Below, one piece after another: positions 7,862 through 18,213 of a stretch of 64,000 nt of DNA. Numbering within the stretch: position 1 is the stretch's first letter; each line of letters opens with the position of its first letter. The stretch is taken from the NCBI RefSeq assembly GCF_010729895.1, contig NZ_AP022612.1, positions 4,898,001 to 4,962,000 on the forward strand. Direction: 5' to 3'. This DNA comes from Mycolicibacterium confluentis. Its GTDB lineage: Bacteria > Actinomycetota > Actinomycetes > Mycobacteriales > Mycobacteriaceae. A program made the translations under genes and the position numbers. The notes beneath the pieces were generated by a model that was not told the DNA's origin, ran no database searches, and saw nothing but the letters and a program-made list of their open reading frames with translations.

Positions 7862-8608
7862 ATGAATTGGCTGCTGCTGTTCGTCGCCGGCATCGCCGGC
7901 GGACTGACCGGCAGCATCGCAGGCCTGGCCTCGGTGGCCACCTACCCCGCTCTGCTGGCCGTGGGCCTGCCACCCGTGACGGCCAATGTGACCAACACCG
8001 TGGCGCTGGTGTTCAACGGTGTCGGCTCGATTCTGGGCTCGCGGCCCGAACTGAAGGGGCAGGGCCGCTTCCTGCTGCGCATCGCGCCGCTGACGCTGCT
8101 CGGCGGGGCGGCCGGCGCGCTTCTGCTGTTGTCCACTCCCGCAGAGGGTTTCGAGAAGGTCGTGCCCATCCTGCTGGGCGGCGCGTCACTCGCGATCGTG
8201 TTGCCCCACAAGCCACCGGCCGCGGACGACACCAGTCGACGCAGCCGGACAGTCCTGATCTTGGAGGGCGTGGCGGTCTTCGCCATCGCGGTGTACGGCG
8301 GGTATTTCGGCGCCGCGGCGGGGGTGCTGCTGTTGGCCCTGTTCCTGCGGATGAGGCATGCCACGCTGGCGCATGCCAACGCATCGAAGAACGTCCTGCT
8401 GGGCCTGTCCAACGGCGTCGCGGCGGTGATCTTCGCGGCCGTCGCGCCGGTCCAGTGGGGCGCCGTGGCCGCACTGGGCGCGGGCTGTCTGCTGGGATCT
8501 CGGCTGGGTCCCGTCGTGGTGCGTCATGCCCCCACGACGCCGTTGCGCCTGCTGATCGGCGCGGCCGGGCTGGCGCTGGCGATCGCGCTGGCCATTGACG
8601 CCTACTGA
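7862..8608 (+). CDS. TSUP (TauE/SafE) family membrane transporter
   Basis: The 248-aa protein is almost entirely hydrophobic, with seven to eight predicted helices. It shows the TSUP half-repeats: GGLTGSIAGLASVATYPAL near the N-terminus and YGGYFGAAAGVLLLALFLR in the middle. The family carries sulfite, sulfonates, sulfoacetate or related organic anions, often as exporters. No substrate can be assigned from the neighbours. It follows fadE1 by 47 bases on the same strand and may be cotranscribed. The ATG at 7862 begins directly with the first helix. Confidence 0.87.
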   Translation: MNWLLLFVAGIAGGLTGSIAGLASVATYPALLAVGLPPVTANVTNTVALVFNGVGSILGSRPELKGQGRFLLRIAPLTLLGGAAGALLLLSTPAEGFEKVVPILLGGASLAIVLPHKPPAADDTSRRSRTVLILEGVAVFAIAVYGGYFGAAAGVLLLALFLRMRHATLAHANASKNVLLGLSNGVAAVIFAAVAPVQWGAVAALGAGCLLGSRLGPVVVRHAPTTPLRLLIGAAGLALAIALAIDAY

Positions 8609-8627
8609 CTGCCGCTGTCGGCACTTT

Positions 8628-8675
8628 TGTGCGGAATTGCATGCTTTTCGGCAAAAAACCCTGCAATTCCGCACA
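8628..8675. repeat. Long perfect hairpin: 14-bp stem, 20-nt loop
   Basis: TGTGCGGAATTGCA (8628-8641) and TGCAATTCCGCACA (8662-8675) are perfect inverted copies. The loop contains TTTT and AAAAAA runs. The stem is AT-richer than its surroundings. It lies between two plus-strand genes and may terminate the TSUP transcript, although no U-tract follows the stem. It also resembles a dispersed palindromic element. Confidence 0.6.
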
Positions 8676-8731
8676 CTCTAGGCACGAATCTGCCGCAGCC
8701 TGACCCCCGAAGCCGCCCCTAAGCTCAAACC

Positions 8732-9016
8732 ATGACCCTGACCGCCAGCGACGTCCGAACGGCCGTGTTCTCCGCGCCGCCCCTCTTCCGGCGCGGCTAC
8801 AACGAGGACCAGGTCGACGAGTTCCTCGACAGGGTCGTGGACCGCCTGGAGGACAGGGGTTACCTCAATGCCGACGACGTGCGCGAAGTGCGGTTCGGCA
8901 GGCCGGCGCTGGGGAAGCGCGGCTACAACAAGGACGACGTCGAGGCTCTGCTCGAACTCATCGCCGCGACGTTCGACACGCTTCCCCGCCGGCGTATCCC
9001 CGATCAGAACATGTAG
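8732..9016 (+). CDS. Small DivIVA-domain protein with a duplicated motif
   Basis: The 94-aa soluble protein contains two copies of the short DivIVA/Wag31 lipid-binding motif: FSAPPLFRRGYNEDQVDEFL (about 13-32) and a shorter version, RPALGKRGYNKDDVEALL, at about 57-74. Full-length Wag31 has one such motif followed by a long coiled coil, which is missing here. The protein may bind curved membrane or interact with polar-growth proteins. That is inference. Its stop lies inside the 3' end of the convergent htdZ gene (13-base overlap). Confidence 0.8.
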   Translation: MTLTASDVRTAVFSAPPLFRRGYNEDQVDEFLDRVVDRLEDRGYLNADDVREVRFGRPALGKRGYNKDDVEALLELIAATFDTLPRRRIPDQNM

Positions 9017-9459
9017 CGCAGGATGCTCTCGGCCACGCAGGCCGGCTTGTCGCTGCCCTCGACCTCGAACGTGGTCGCGACGGTCAACTGCAGCGCGCCG
9101 TTGCCGAGGTCCTCGACCTTCTGCAGCGTGGCGGTCGCGCGGACCTTCGATCCGACCGGCACGGGCGAGGGGAAGCGAACCTTGTTCAGGCCGTAGTTGA
9201 TCGCCAGCTTGATGCCCTCGACGGAGAAGATCTGGTGCATCAGGACCGGCACCAGCGACAGCGTCATGAAGCCGTGGGCGATGGTCTGGCCGAAGGGCCC
9301 CTTGGCGGCCTTCTCGGGATCGACGTGGATCCACTGGTGGTCACCGGTGGCGTCGGCGAACTGGTTGACGGCCTCCTGGGTGATGGTCAGCCAGTCACTG
9401 GTGCCCAGTTCCTGGCCCTCGGCGGCCTGCAGTTCCGCTGCGGAGGTGAAGGTGCGCAT
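9004..9459 (-). CDS. htdZ: MaoC-like (R)-specific enoyl-CoA hydratase, HtdZ-like
   Basis: The 151-aa hot-dog protein carries the hydratase 2 motif FADATGDHQWIHVDPEKAA with catalytic Asp and His, followed by GPFGQTIAHGFMTLSL. This closely follows my memory of Rv0130 (HtdZ). It hydrates trans-2-enoyl-CoA to (R)-3-hydroxyacyl-CoA. It is the last gene of a minus-strand operon CoA transferase - thioesterase II - hydratase, 13 bases behind the thioesterase. Its ATG at 9459 is preceded by AGAGAGGAAC. Its 3' end overlaps the convergent DivIVA-like gene by 13 bases, a likely site of transcriptional interference. Confidence 0.92.
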   Translation of the reverse strand: MRTFTSAAELQAAEGQELGTSDWLTITQEAVNQFADATGDHQWIHVDPEKAAKGPFGQTIAHGFMTLSLVPVLMHQIFSVEGIKLAINYGLNKVRFPSPVPVGSKVRATATLQKVEDLGNGALQLTVATTFEVEGSDKPACVAESILRYMF

Positions 9460-9472
9460 GAGCGGTTCCTCT

Positions 9473-10303
9473 CTACTTTGTTGGAGTTGGTGTACTTGCC
9501 GTTTCGCGCGCCGCGATGACGCCTTCCTGAACCAGGGTCGCGCACACGTCGCCGTTGGCCCCGATCAGGCTCGCGGTGACGACGCCGCGTCCGCGGGCCC
9601 CGGCGGGGGAACGTGACTCCAGCAGGTTCCACCGCTCGACCCGGAGGGGCCGGTGGAACCAGACGGAGGCGTCGGTCGTGCCACTTCGATGCGTGCGGTC
9701 ACGCATCGTGTGGCCGTGAACCCGAAGGGCCGGGTCGATCATGTAGACGTCGGTGACGAACAGCGCAAGGCACGCATGTGTGAGCGGATCGTCAGGCACC
9801 GGAACCGTTGTGCGCCACCAGAGTCGGCGCACGAAGTCCTGCCCCTCGCCCGCGTCCGACATCCTGATGTCGAGTTCGTCGAGTGGCAGTCCGGGCGCAG
9901 GACCCGCGGGCCCGCTGGCCTCGAGACCTTCGGGATCCTGCGGCAGTGGATCGACGTGGCCGTGCTCGGGCCCGTCCATGGATCGCGAGAAGGACACCGT
10001 CGCGGTGGTCATGATGCGGCCCGCCTGACGAGCCACCACCCGCCGAGTCTTGGCGGTGCGTCCGTCGTACGTGCGCTCGACCTCGTAGGCCGTGGGCTCG
10101 GTGGGATCACCACCGCGCAGGAACGTCAGGTGCAGGCTCGTGGGCAGCGCCTCGGCGTCGTCGACGGTGCGGGCCGCGGCGGCCAGCGACTGGGCCAAGA
10201 ACTGGCCGCCGTAGGCCCGTTTGCCCGCCGGACCATGGCCGACGCCGGCCCAGACGTCGGGTTCCCCACCGCGCAGGGCGAGGATCTCCAGCAGTGCGCT
10301 CAT
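9473..10303 (-). CDS. Acyl-CoA thioesterase II (TesB family)
   Basis: The 276-aa protein has the double hot-dog TesB layout: YGGQFLAQSLAAAARTV near residue 31 and the C-terminal SVWFHRPLRVERWNLLES and GRGVVTASLIGANGDVCATLVQEG blocks. The family hydrolyses acyl-CoA to free acid and CoA with an Asp-Thr-Gln triad. It overlaps the upstream CoA transferase by 4 bases (ATGA), so translation is coupled. With the hydratase downstream, the operon manages CoA thioesters, possibly relieving CoA sequestration during lipid growth. Confidence 0.88.
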   Translation of the reverse strand: MSALLEILALRGGEPDVWAGVGHGPAGKRAYGGQFLAQSLAAAARTVDDAEALPTSLHLTFLRGGDPTEPTAYEVERTYDGRTAKTRRVVARQAGRIMTTATVSFSRSMDGPEHGHVDPLPQDPEGLEASGPAGPAPGLPLDELDIRMSDAGEGQDFVRRLWWRTTVPVPDDPLTHACLALFVTDVYMIDPALRVHGHTMRDRTHRSGTTDASVWFHRPLRVERWNLLESRSPAGARGRGVVTASLIGANGDVCATLVQEGVIAARETASTPTPTK

Positions 10304-11541
10304 GGCGCCCCGTCGACGGATGGCCCTGCCACAGTTCCGGTTTCAGTGAGGGTCGCGACGTCTGCGGCGGACATCCCCAGACGTCCGGTGAGCACGGCCT
10401 CGGTGTGGTCCCCGAGGGCCGGTGCGGGCACCGCAGGCGAGTGGGCGCCGTCGACGATCAGCGGCAGGCCAGGCGCGAGGTGCTGGCCGACCCGGGGCTG
10501 ATCCAGCAGCGAGAACAGTGGATTGGCCGTGACTTTCGGGTCGGCACTGGCTTCGGTGAAGGTGCGGTAGCGCTCCCACAGAATCGACGTGCCGGCCAGG
10601 CCCGCGGCGATCTCGTCGCCGGTGTGCTCGGCGAACCACACGCTGAACAGCCCGGTCAGCGCTTCGCGATGCCGGTAGCGCTGCCCCTCGTCGTTGAAGT
10701 CAGCCTCGAGCGCCTCGGCAAGCGCGGCAACGGCTTTGGCGGTGCCGGTGAGTTCGGTCAGATCGCGGAAGTGCCGCGGGGTCAGGGCCACCAGCATGAA
10801 GGAGACTCTGTCGGCGCTGGTGAAGTTCGCGCCGTACTGGCCGTAGAGCGAGTTGCCCAGGCGCTGCCGCTGCGAACCGGTGATCATGGGTTCGGTCAGG
10901 AAACCCAGATTGCCCGCGGTGGCCAGGGCGACGTCCTCCAACGGCAGCCTGATCCGACTGCCTGCCCCCGTGGTGTCGCGGTGGCGGAGGGCGCTGACGA
11001 TGCCCAGTGCCGCGTACAGCCCGCACGCGACATCCCAGGCCGGCAGCACATGGTTGACCGGACCGGCCTCGGTCGCGGGCCCCGTCACGAGGGGGAATCC
11101 GACGCCCGCGTTCACGGTGTAGTCCACGCCGGTGCCGCCGTCGGCCCGACCGGACACCTCGAGATGGATCAGGTCGGGTCGGCGGGCGAGCAGTGCGTCG
11201 TAGCCATGCCAGTCCCGTCCCACGACGTTGGTGATGAGGATGCCGCCTTTGGGACCGCCCTCGGCGATGAGGCGGGCGATGACTTCCTGGCCTTCGGTTG
11301 AGCGCATGTCGACCGCGACCGACTGTTTGCCCTTGTTGAGCCCGGCCCAGTAGATGCTGGTGCCCTCGTCGGTCAGGGGCCAGCGGCGATAGTCGGCGGC
11401 GCCGCCGATCGGGTCGACCCGGATGACCTCGGCGCCCAGTTGGGCCAGCGTCATCCCGGCCAACGGCACGGCGACGAAACTCGAGATCTCGACAATCCGC
11501 ACACCCGCGAGCGGACTGATCGATATCGGGGCTTCGGTCAT
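10300..11541 (-). CDS. CaiB/BaiF family III CoA transferase
   Basis: The 413-aa enzyme contains the N-terminal Rossmann-like GVRIVEISSFVAVPLAGMTLAQLGAEVIRVD region and the conserved catalytic Asp (D170) in PAWDVACGLYAALGIVSAL, which forms the acyl-aspartyl anhydride in this family. It moves CoA between acids or acts as an AMACR-like racemase. Substrates are unknown. It is the first gene of the operon with the thioesterase and hydratase. It is divergent from a TetR gene 64 bases away, which probably regulates the operon. Confidence 0.88.
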   Translation of the reverse strand: MTEAPISISPLAGVRIVEISSFVAVPLAGMTLAQLGAEVIRVDPIGGAADYRRWPLTDEGTSIYWAGLNKGKQSVAVDMRSTEGQEVIARLIAEGGPKGGILITNVVGRDWHGYDALLARRPDLIHLEVSGRADGGTGVDYTVNAGVGFPLVTGPATEAGPVNHVLPAWDVACGLYAALGIVSALRHRDTTGAGSRIRLPLEDVALATAGNLGFLTEPMITGSQRQRLGNSLYGQYGANFTSADRVSFMLVALTPRHFRDLTELTGTAKAVAALAEALEADFNDEGQRYRHREALTGLFSVWFAEHTGDEIAAGLAGTSILWERYRTFTEASADPKVTANPLFSLLDQPRVGQHLAPGLPLIVDGAHSPAVPAPALGDHTEAVLTGRLGMSAADVATLTETGTVAGPSVDGAP

Positions 11542-11605
11542 GCTGACTCCCTATGCGGATCCGACGAGGCCGACATCACTTCGGCGTCAGTCAACCAGGA
11601 CCGGC

Positions 11606-12256
11606 GTGACACCCGACATTCCGGTACCGCTGGCGCCTATCCTTCCCTTCGTGAGGTCTCGGATTGACGCGGCGATTGAGCGTGCCCTCGATGCACGTCA
11701 GCGTGAGGCCACCGAGGAGGTCGAGCGGATTCTGACCGCCGCGCTCGCGGTCGTCGAGCGCACTGCCCCCGCTCCCCCCAAGGTCAGCGACATCGTGGCG
11801 GCCGCGAGCACGTCCAATGCCGCGTTCTACCGGTATTTCACCGGCAAGGACGAACTGCTTCTGGCCCTGATGGAACGCGGTGTCGGCATCACCGCGGCCT
11901 ACCTGGCCCGTGAGATGGCCCGCCACGACGACGCGGCAGCCAAGATCCGGGCGTGGATCGTGGGCGCGCTCGGCCAGGTCGGGGATCCGCGCCGCACCGA
12001 ACGCAGTCGCGCCGTGCTGAGCCAGTTCGCCTCGATCCCCGACGGACAGATCACCGCCCCGATGCGCGACCTGTTGGTGGAGCCATTGATCAGCCTCGGC
12101 TCTGTCGACCCCGAACGCGACGCGGACGCGCTGTTCACCACAGTCAGCGGAACCCTCCGGCGCCACGCCGCGGCGATCACCTCACCGACCCCCGAGGAGA
12201 TCGACCACCTGGTGCGCTTCTGCCTGGCCGCCGTCGACGCCGAAGGGACGCACTGA
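11606..12256 (+). CDS. TetR family transcriptional regulator
   Basis: This 216-aa repressor has an N-terminal helix-turn-helix (PPKVSDIVAAASTSNAAFYRYFTGKDELLLAL). It begins TPDIPVPLAPILPFVRSRID after GTG 11606, with AGGA five bases upstream. GTG at 11651 is an alternative start. The ligand is unknown. It is divergent from the CoA-transferase operon and overlaps the following SDR gene by one base (TGATG). It therefore probably controls both, responding to an acyl-CoA or similar ligand. Confidence 0.82.
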   Translation: MTPDIPVPLAPILPFVRSRIDAAIERALDARQREATEEVERILTAALAVVERTAPAPPKVSDIVAAASTSNAAFYRYFTGKDELLLALMERGVGITAAYLAREMARHDDAAAKIRAWIVGALGQVGDPRRTERSRAVLSQFASIPDGQITAPMRDLLVEPLISLGSVDPERDADALFTTVSGTLRRHAAAITSPTPEEIDHLVRFCLAAVDAEGTH

Positions 12257-13062
12257 TGGCGATCGACCCCGGACAGGTGTCACTGACCGGCCGAGTGGCG
12301 GTGGTCACCGGCGGCGGAGCGGGCATCGGACGCGGGATCGCCGAAGGCCTGCGGGCATTTGGCGCCGAGGTGGCGATCTGGGATCGTGAACCCGAAAGCT
12401 GCCGCGCGGCCGCCGAATCTCTGTCAGCGCTGGGCCTCACCGTCGACGTCCGCGACGAGTCGGCCGTCGATGACGCGCTGAGTCGCACCCGGGCCGAACT
12501 CGGCACGCCGTCAATCCTGGTCAACAACGCCGGCGGCGTGTTCCGGTCGCCGCTGCTGGACACTTCCGCCAACGGCTGGGATGCCCTGTACCGCAGCAAC
12601 CTTCGGCACGTCCTGCTGTGCACGCAGCGCGTGGCCCGCGAGATGGTGGCCGCGGGCCTGCCCGGCAGCATCATCAACGTCACCTCGATCGAGGGCGTGC
12701 GCGCCGCCCCCGGGTATGCGGCATACGCGGCGGCCAAGGCCGGCGTCATCAACTACACCCAGACCGCGGCCCTTGAACTGGCGCCGCACGGCATCAGGGT
12801 CAACGCGCTGGCCCCCGACATCACGCTGACCGAGGGGTTGGCGGCGCTCGCGACTGAGGACCACGCCGAGCGGCTGGCCCAGATCGTCCCCACAGGCCGC
12901 CCCGGCCACGTCGACGACCTCGCGGGCGCGGCGGTGTTCCTGGCTTCTGAACTGTCGTCCTACATCACGGGCCAGACCCTGCACGTCGACGGCGGCACCC
13001 ACGCCGCCAGTGGCTGGTACCACCATCCCGGCACCGGCGACTACGTCCTCGGACCGCAGTGA
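12256..13062 (+). CDS. Short-chain dehydrogenase/reductase
   Basis: The 268-aa classical SDR has TGGGAGIGRG (18-27), NNAGG, the catalytic Ser in INVTSIEG, and YAAYAAAK with Tyr-x-x-x-Lys. The C-terminus carries the Rossmann-end motif FLASELSSYITGQTLHVDGG. The cofactor residue region (AIWDRE) has an acidic residue at the end of strand 2, favouring NAD(H) over NADP(H). It oxidises or reduces a hydroxy/keto group of unknown substrate. The start overlaps the TetR stop, so regulator and enzyme are coupled. Confidence 0.88.
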   Translation: MAIDPGQVSLTGRVAVVTGGGAGIGRGIAEGLRAFGAEVAIWDREPESCRAAAESLSALGLTVDVRDESAVDDALSRTRAELGTPSILVNNAGGVFRSPLLDTSANGWDALYRSNLRHVLLCTQRVAREMVAAGLPGSIINVTSIEGVRAAPGYAAYAAAKAGVINYTQTAALELAPHGIRVNALAPDITLTEGLAALATEDHAERLAQIVPTGRPGHVDDLAGAAVFLASELSSYITGQTLHVDGGTHAASGWYHHPGTGDYVLGPQ

Positions 13063-13063
13063 C

Positions 13064-13558
13064 ATGCGACTGCTGATCATCTCCGACACGCACGTACCCA
13101 CGCGCGCCAAGGACCTGCCCGCGGCAGTCTGGGACGAAGTCGACCGCGCCGACGTCGTGATCCATGCGGGGGACTGGATGGAGGTCGGCCTGCTCGACGC
13201 GCTCGAGGCCCGCTCCGCGAAGCTGGTGGCCTGCTGGGGCAACAACGATGGCCCCGACCTGCGAGCGCGTCTCCCCGAACGTGCCGACGTCACCCTGGGC
13301 GGGGTCCGGTTCACCGTCACGCACGAGACAGGTGCTTCAGCCGGGCGCGAGGCACGGATGTCGAAGCTGTACCCCGACACCGATGTCCTGGTGTTCGGCC
13401 ACAGCCACATCCCGTGGGACACCACCACCTCGACCGGGTTGCGACTGCTCAATCCCGGCTCCCCCACCGACCGGCGCCGTCAACCCGCGCACACGTACAT
13501 GACGGCGACCGTGGCCGACGGCGTGGTGTCGGACGTCACCCTGCACACCCTGCCCTGA
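13064..13558 (+). CDS. Metallophosphoesterase, YfcE/MJ0936-like
   Basis: The 164-aa protein begins MRLLIISDTHVP and shows all metal-binding motifs of the calcineurin-like fold: DTH (8-10), HAGDW, GNND, the His of THE, and GHSHIP. This compact form belongs to the YfcE/MJ0936 phosphodiesterases. The ATG starts one base after the SDR stop, so it is the third gene of the TetR-SDR unit. The physiological substrate is unknown and the enzyme may be a passenger in the operon. Confidence 0.85.
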   Translation: MRLLIISDTHVPTRAKDLPAAVWDEVDRADVVIHAGDWMEVGLLDALEARSAKLVACWGNNDGPDLRARLPERADVTLGGVRFTVTHETGASAGREARMSKLYPDTDVLVFGHSHIPWDTTTSTGLRLLNPGSPTDRRRQPAHTYMTATVADGVVSDVTLHTLP

Positions 13559-13724
13559 GCTCTGGTCCGCCCTGCCCTGCGGGCACAGTCCCACCGCACT
13601 GAGCGGCTGTTGATCGGACGGTGCGCACCGGCGATGGTCTGGCCTGGACCGCGCCCGATCCCGGCCCGGCGGACGTCATCGGGTAAACCGAGTGCGGTTT
13701 GCCAGCCGGTGGCACCATGGATCG

Positions 13725-14996
13725 GTGACCGGAGTCGGACCAGACCGCGGACGCCTGTCCCCCGCCCACCACCTGCGGCGGATGTCGGGCCGCGATCCCC
13801 ACGAGGAACACAGGGCGGCGACGCCACTGGAGTTGCTGTTCGACCTGACCTTCGTCATCGCCTTTGGCGTGGCGGCATCGGAGTTCGCGCATCTGCTGGC
13901 GCAGAACCACGTCGGCGCAGGCCTGGCGGGCTTCGCGTTCTCGGTGTTCTCGGTCTGCTGGGCGTGGATCAACTTCACGTGGTTCGCCTCGGCCTACGAC
14001 ACCGACGACTGGGCTTACCGAGTCACCACGATGCTGCAGATGGTCGGCGTCATCATCCTGGCCCTCGGTATCCCGCCGACCTACTCCTCGATCGCCGAAG
14101 GCGAGCACGTCGACAACCGGGTGATGATCGCCGGATACGTGGTGATGCGAATTGCCCTGTTGTTCCAGTGGTTACGCGCGGCCCGGCAGGATCCCGCCCG
14201 CCGGGCGGCGTGCCTGACCTATGCCGTGGCGATCACGGTCTCACAGATCGGCTGGATCGGGGTCATCATCCTCAACACCTCGGTCGAGGTGACCCTGCTG
14301 CTCTACGTGGTGCTCGGTGCAGTCGAGTTCGCGGGCCCGTGGATCGCCGAACGCGTCAAGGGCGGCACCCCGTGGCATCCCCGTCACATCGCCGAGCGCT
14401 ACAGCCTGCTGGTGATCATCGCCCTCGGTGAGGGCGTGGTGGGCACGGTCGCGTCACTGTCGGCGCTGATCGGTGAACGGGGCTGGACCGTGGACACCGC
14501 ACTGCTCGCCGTCGCCGGGACCGGCCTGACGTTCGGCCTGTGGTGGGTGTACTTCGTCGTGCCGGCAGCGCCCCTGCTCGACGCACGCCCCGGGTCGTCA
14601 TTCGTCTTCGGCTACGGACACATCCCGATCTTCGGTGCGATCGTCGCCACCGGCGCCGGACTGCATGTCGCGGCGTACTACATCGAGCATCACTCCGAAC
14701 TCAACTCCGTCGACACTGTGCTGACGGTCGCGGTTCCGGTCGCCGTGTATCTGCTCTGCGTCTTCGTGCTCTACATGTATCTGGTGCGCCACCTGGACGC
14801 GTTTCATGTGGTGCTGATGGCCGGTGCCGCGCTGGTGCTGGTGGCCGCGGTGGTGCTGGCTCACCGGGGTGTCGACATGGCGGTGTGCCTGTTGGTGGTC
14901 ATGGCAGCACCCATCGTCGTGGTCGTCGGTTACGAACTCGTCGGGCACCGACGTGCCGTGGACGCCATCGACGAGGCCATGTCACGGGAGTTGTGA
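13725..14996 (+). CDS. LtrA (low temperature requirement A) family membrane protein
   Basis: The protein has a conserved N-terminal EEHRAATPLELLFDLTFVIAF block typical of LtrA, about eleven hydrophobic helices, and the conserved ERYSLLVIIALGEGVVGT motif in the middle. The family was named from a Listeria cold-growth mutant. Its molecular activity is not established. I prefer GTG 13725 because the family signature starts soon after it. GTG 13692 is an in-frame alternative that adds 11 residues. The upstream 166 bases hold only a weak AAACC/GGTTT hairpin. Confidence 0.82.
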   Translation: MTGVGPDRGRLSPAHHLRRMSGRDPHEEHRAATPLELLFDLTFVIAFGVAASEFAHLLAQNHVGAGLAGFAFSVFSVCWAWINFTWFASAYDTDDWAYRVTTMLQMVGVIILALGIPPTYSSIAEGEHVDNRVMIAGYVVMRIALLFQWLRAARQDPARRAACLTYAVAITVSQIGWIGVIILNTSVEVTLLLYVVLGAVEFAGPWIAERVKGGTPWHPRHIAERYSLLVIIALGEGVVGTVASLSALIGERGWTVDTALLAVAGTGLTFGLWWVYFVVPAAPLLDARPGSSFVFGYGHIPIFGAIVATGAGLHVAAYYIEHHSELNSVDTVLTVAVPVAVYLLCVFVLYMYLVRHLDAFHVVLMAGAALVLVAAVVLAHRGVDMAVCLLVVMAAPIVVVVGYELVGHRRAVDAIDEAMSREL

Positions 14997-16258
<1,262 letters not shown>

Positions 16259-16271
16259 GAACTCGTTCCCC

Positions 16272-16308
16272 CTGTGGCCCCCGCTCCGGCGGGGGCCACA
16301 GTTTTTTT
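16272..16308 (+). terminator. Intrinsic terminator of fbpC
   Basis: A perfect 13-bp stem (CTGTGGCCCCCGC with its complement) closes a 4-base TCCG loop and is followed by seven T residues. It lies 14 bases behind the stop codon and is the best canonical terminator in the window. Confidence 0.93.
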
Positions 16309-16455
16309 CTCTCCCACACCGACACATGGGAGCGAAAGTGCAAGAAAAGTCCGTTATTTCGTCGATCGCGGGGAGCTCGGTCAAGCCGAGGATCGCAGCG
16401 AGACCAGTCAGCCGGACGTCCGCAGCGGGTCAGCCAACCGGCGCTCGCGGCGAGC

Positions 16456-18213
16456 TCAGTCAGCCAACCGCTGCCGCAACCCCGTCGCCCGCACCACGCG
16501 ACGCGCCAGCGCGGCCCGAAGTTGCGGCTCGGTACCCACGACACGCACCTTCGACTTCGCGCGGGTGACCGCGGTGTAGAACAGCTCACGCGTCAGCAGC
16601 CGTGAATCCTCGGGCGGCAGAAGCACCGTCACCTCGTCGGCCTGGCTGCCCTGACTCTTGTGGATCGTCATGGCGTGCGCGGTCTCGACCTCGGCCAGCC
16701 TGCTGGTCGCGAAGTCCACCACGCCGCGCGCACCGGCGATCGCGGCGCGCAGCGCCCCATCGGCAAGCACCGCCACCCCGGTGTCACCGTTGTAGAGGCC
16801 CAGCCCGTAATCGTTGGCCGTCACCAGCACGGGCCGGCCCAGATACCATTCACCCCACAGCGATTCACCGGTCTCCTCGGCCAGCCACCGCTCGATCTGA
16901 CGGTTCCACCTGCGCACGCCGAACGCGCCCTCGCGGTGCGCACACAGCAGTCGGTGCGCGTCGAGCGCCGCCAACGCCGCTGATCCCGACATCGCGGCCG
17001 CGTCGCGCACCGCCAACACATGCGGCATCAACACCTCCCGCAACGCCTCAGCGGGGTCAGCCCTGTTCACGAACTCGACGTGATCGCCACCGCCGGTGAG
17101 GATCTCCAGCACACGGTCCGCATCGCCCTCGCGAATGGCGTTGGCCAACAGGCCGATGGTCTCCCCGAAGCGGTGCGACGTCGACAACTGGGCGACGCGC
17201 CGGTCCGTCCGAGCGCCCAGCCCGTCCACCAGGTCGGCCAACACGGCGCCTGCCTCGACTGAGGCCAACTGGTCGGGGTCGCCGACCAGGATCAGGCGCG
17301 TGTCGGGGCGCAGCGCCTCAAGCAGCCTGGCCATCATCGTCAGCGACACCATCGAGGTCTCGTCGACGACCACCAGATCATGCGGAAGCCGGTTGCCGCG
17401 GTGGTGCCGGAACCGTGTCGAACTGTCGGGCTTCGATCCCAGCAGGCGGTGCAACGTGAGAGCCTGCAGCCCCTGCAACCGGGCGCGGTCCGAGTCACCG
17501 AGTCCGGCGATCTCCGCACGCACGGCCTCCTGCAGACGGGCCGCAGCCTTCCCCGTCGGCGCTGCCAGCGCGATGCGGGGTGGTGGGCCGCCCGCGAGTT
17601 CTGCCTGCTCGGCCGCCAATGCCAGCAGACCCGCGACTGTCGTCGTTTTCCCCGTGCCGGGCCCGCCGGTGAGCACCGTGATCCACTGCGACAGCGCAAT
17701 TCGCGCGGCTTCGCGGTGTTCCTCGGAGTTCGGGCGGTGGAACACCCGGCTCAGCCCCGCCGTCAGCGCCGCCTCGTCGACGACCGGTGGGGCGGGCCGC
17801 GGGGCCAGCAGGTCACTGCAGACCTGCTGCTCCTCCCGCCAGTACCTGTCCAGGTACAGCAGCCGATCCTGCTCGAGATGCAGAACGGCGTGCTTGGTCA
17901 GCAGCGGGCTGTTGCGCAGATCGGCCAACCACGCCTTGGGGTCGGGCCACGGCACCTCGGGCTGGTCGACGTCATCGAGATCCTGCGCGACGCTGAGGAT
18001 GTCGACGCAGACCGAGCCCGAGCGCAGCGCGCGGACGGCAAGCGCCACCGCCAACGCCACAAGCTCGCTGCCTTCGCCGCCCTGGATCGTCAGCCGCGTC
18101 GCCACATGCACATCGGCGACTTCCAGCACACCCGCGTCGTTGAAGACCCGAAGCAGTCCCCCGGCGTTGACGGCTCGCCGCCAATCGAAGGCGTCCTCGA
18201 CAGTGTCAGTCAC
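16456..18213 (-). CDS. recD: Exodeoxyribonuclease V alpha subunit RecD
   Basis: The 585-aa 5'-3' helicase subunit has Walker A TGGPGTGKT near 182-190, Walker B VVVDETSMVS, the GDPDQLASV motif, and C-terminal AMTIHKSQGSQ and FYTAVTRAKSKV motifs. Length and motif order fit mycobacterial RecD. It is the third gene of recC-recB-recD. The GTG at 18213 overlaps the recB stop by four bases. In mycobacteria RecBCD is known to serve single-strand annealing, while AdnAB resects ends for recombination. The 3' end abuts a degenerate GTCAGCC repeat (copies at 16407, 16429 and 16459). Confidence 0.95.
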   Translation of the reverse strand: MTDTVEDAFDWRRAVNAGGLLRVFNDAGVLEVADVHVATRLTIQGGEGSELVALAVALAVRALRSGSVCVDILSVAQDLDDVDQPEVPWPDPKAWLADLRNSPLLTKHAVLHLEQDRLLYLDRYWREEQQVCSDLLAPRPAPPVVDEAALTAGLSRVFHRPNSEEHREAARIALSQWITVLTGGPGTGKTTTVAGLLALAAEQAELAGGPPPRIALAAPTGKAAARLQEAVRAEIAGLGDSDRARLQGLQALTLHRLLGSKPDSSTRFRHHRGNRLPHDLVVVDETSMVSLTMMARLLEALRPDTRLILVGDPDQLASVEAGAVLADLVDGLGARTDRRVAQLSTSHRFGETIGLLANAIREGDADRVLEILTGGGDHVEFVNRADPAEALREVLMPHVLAVRDAAAMSGSAALAALDAHRLLCAHREGAFGVRRWNRQIERWLAEETGESLWGEWYLGRPVLVTANDYGLGLYNGDTGVAVLADGALRAAIAGARGVVDFATSRLAEVETAHAMTIHKSQGSQADEVTVLLPPEDSRLLTRELFYTAVTRAKSKVRVVGTEPQLRAALARRVVRATGLRQRLAD

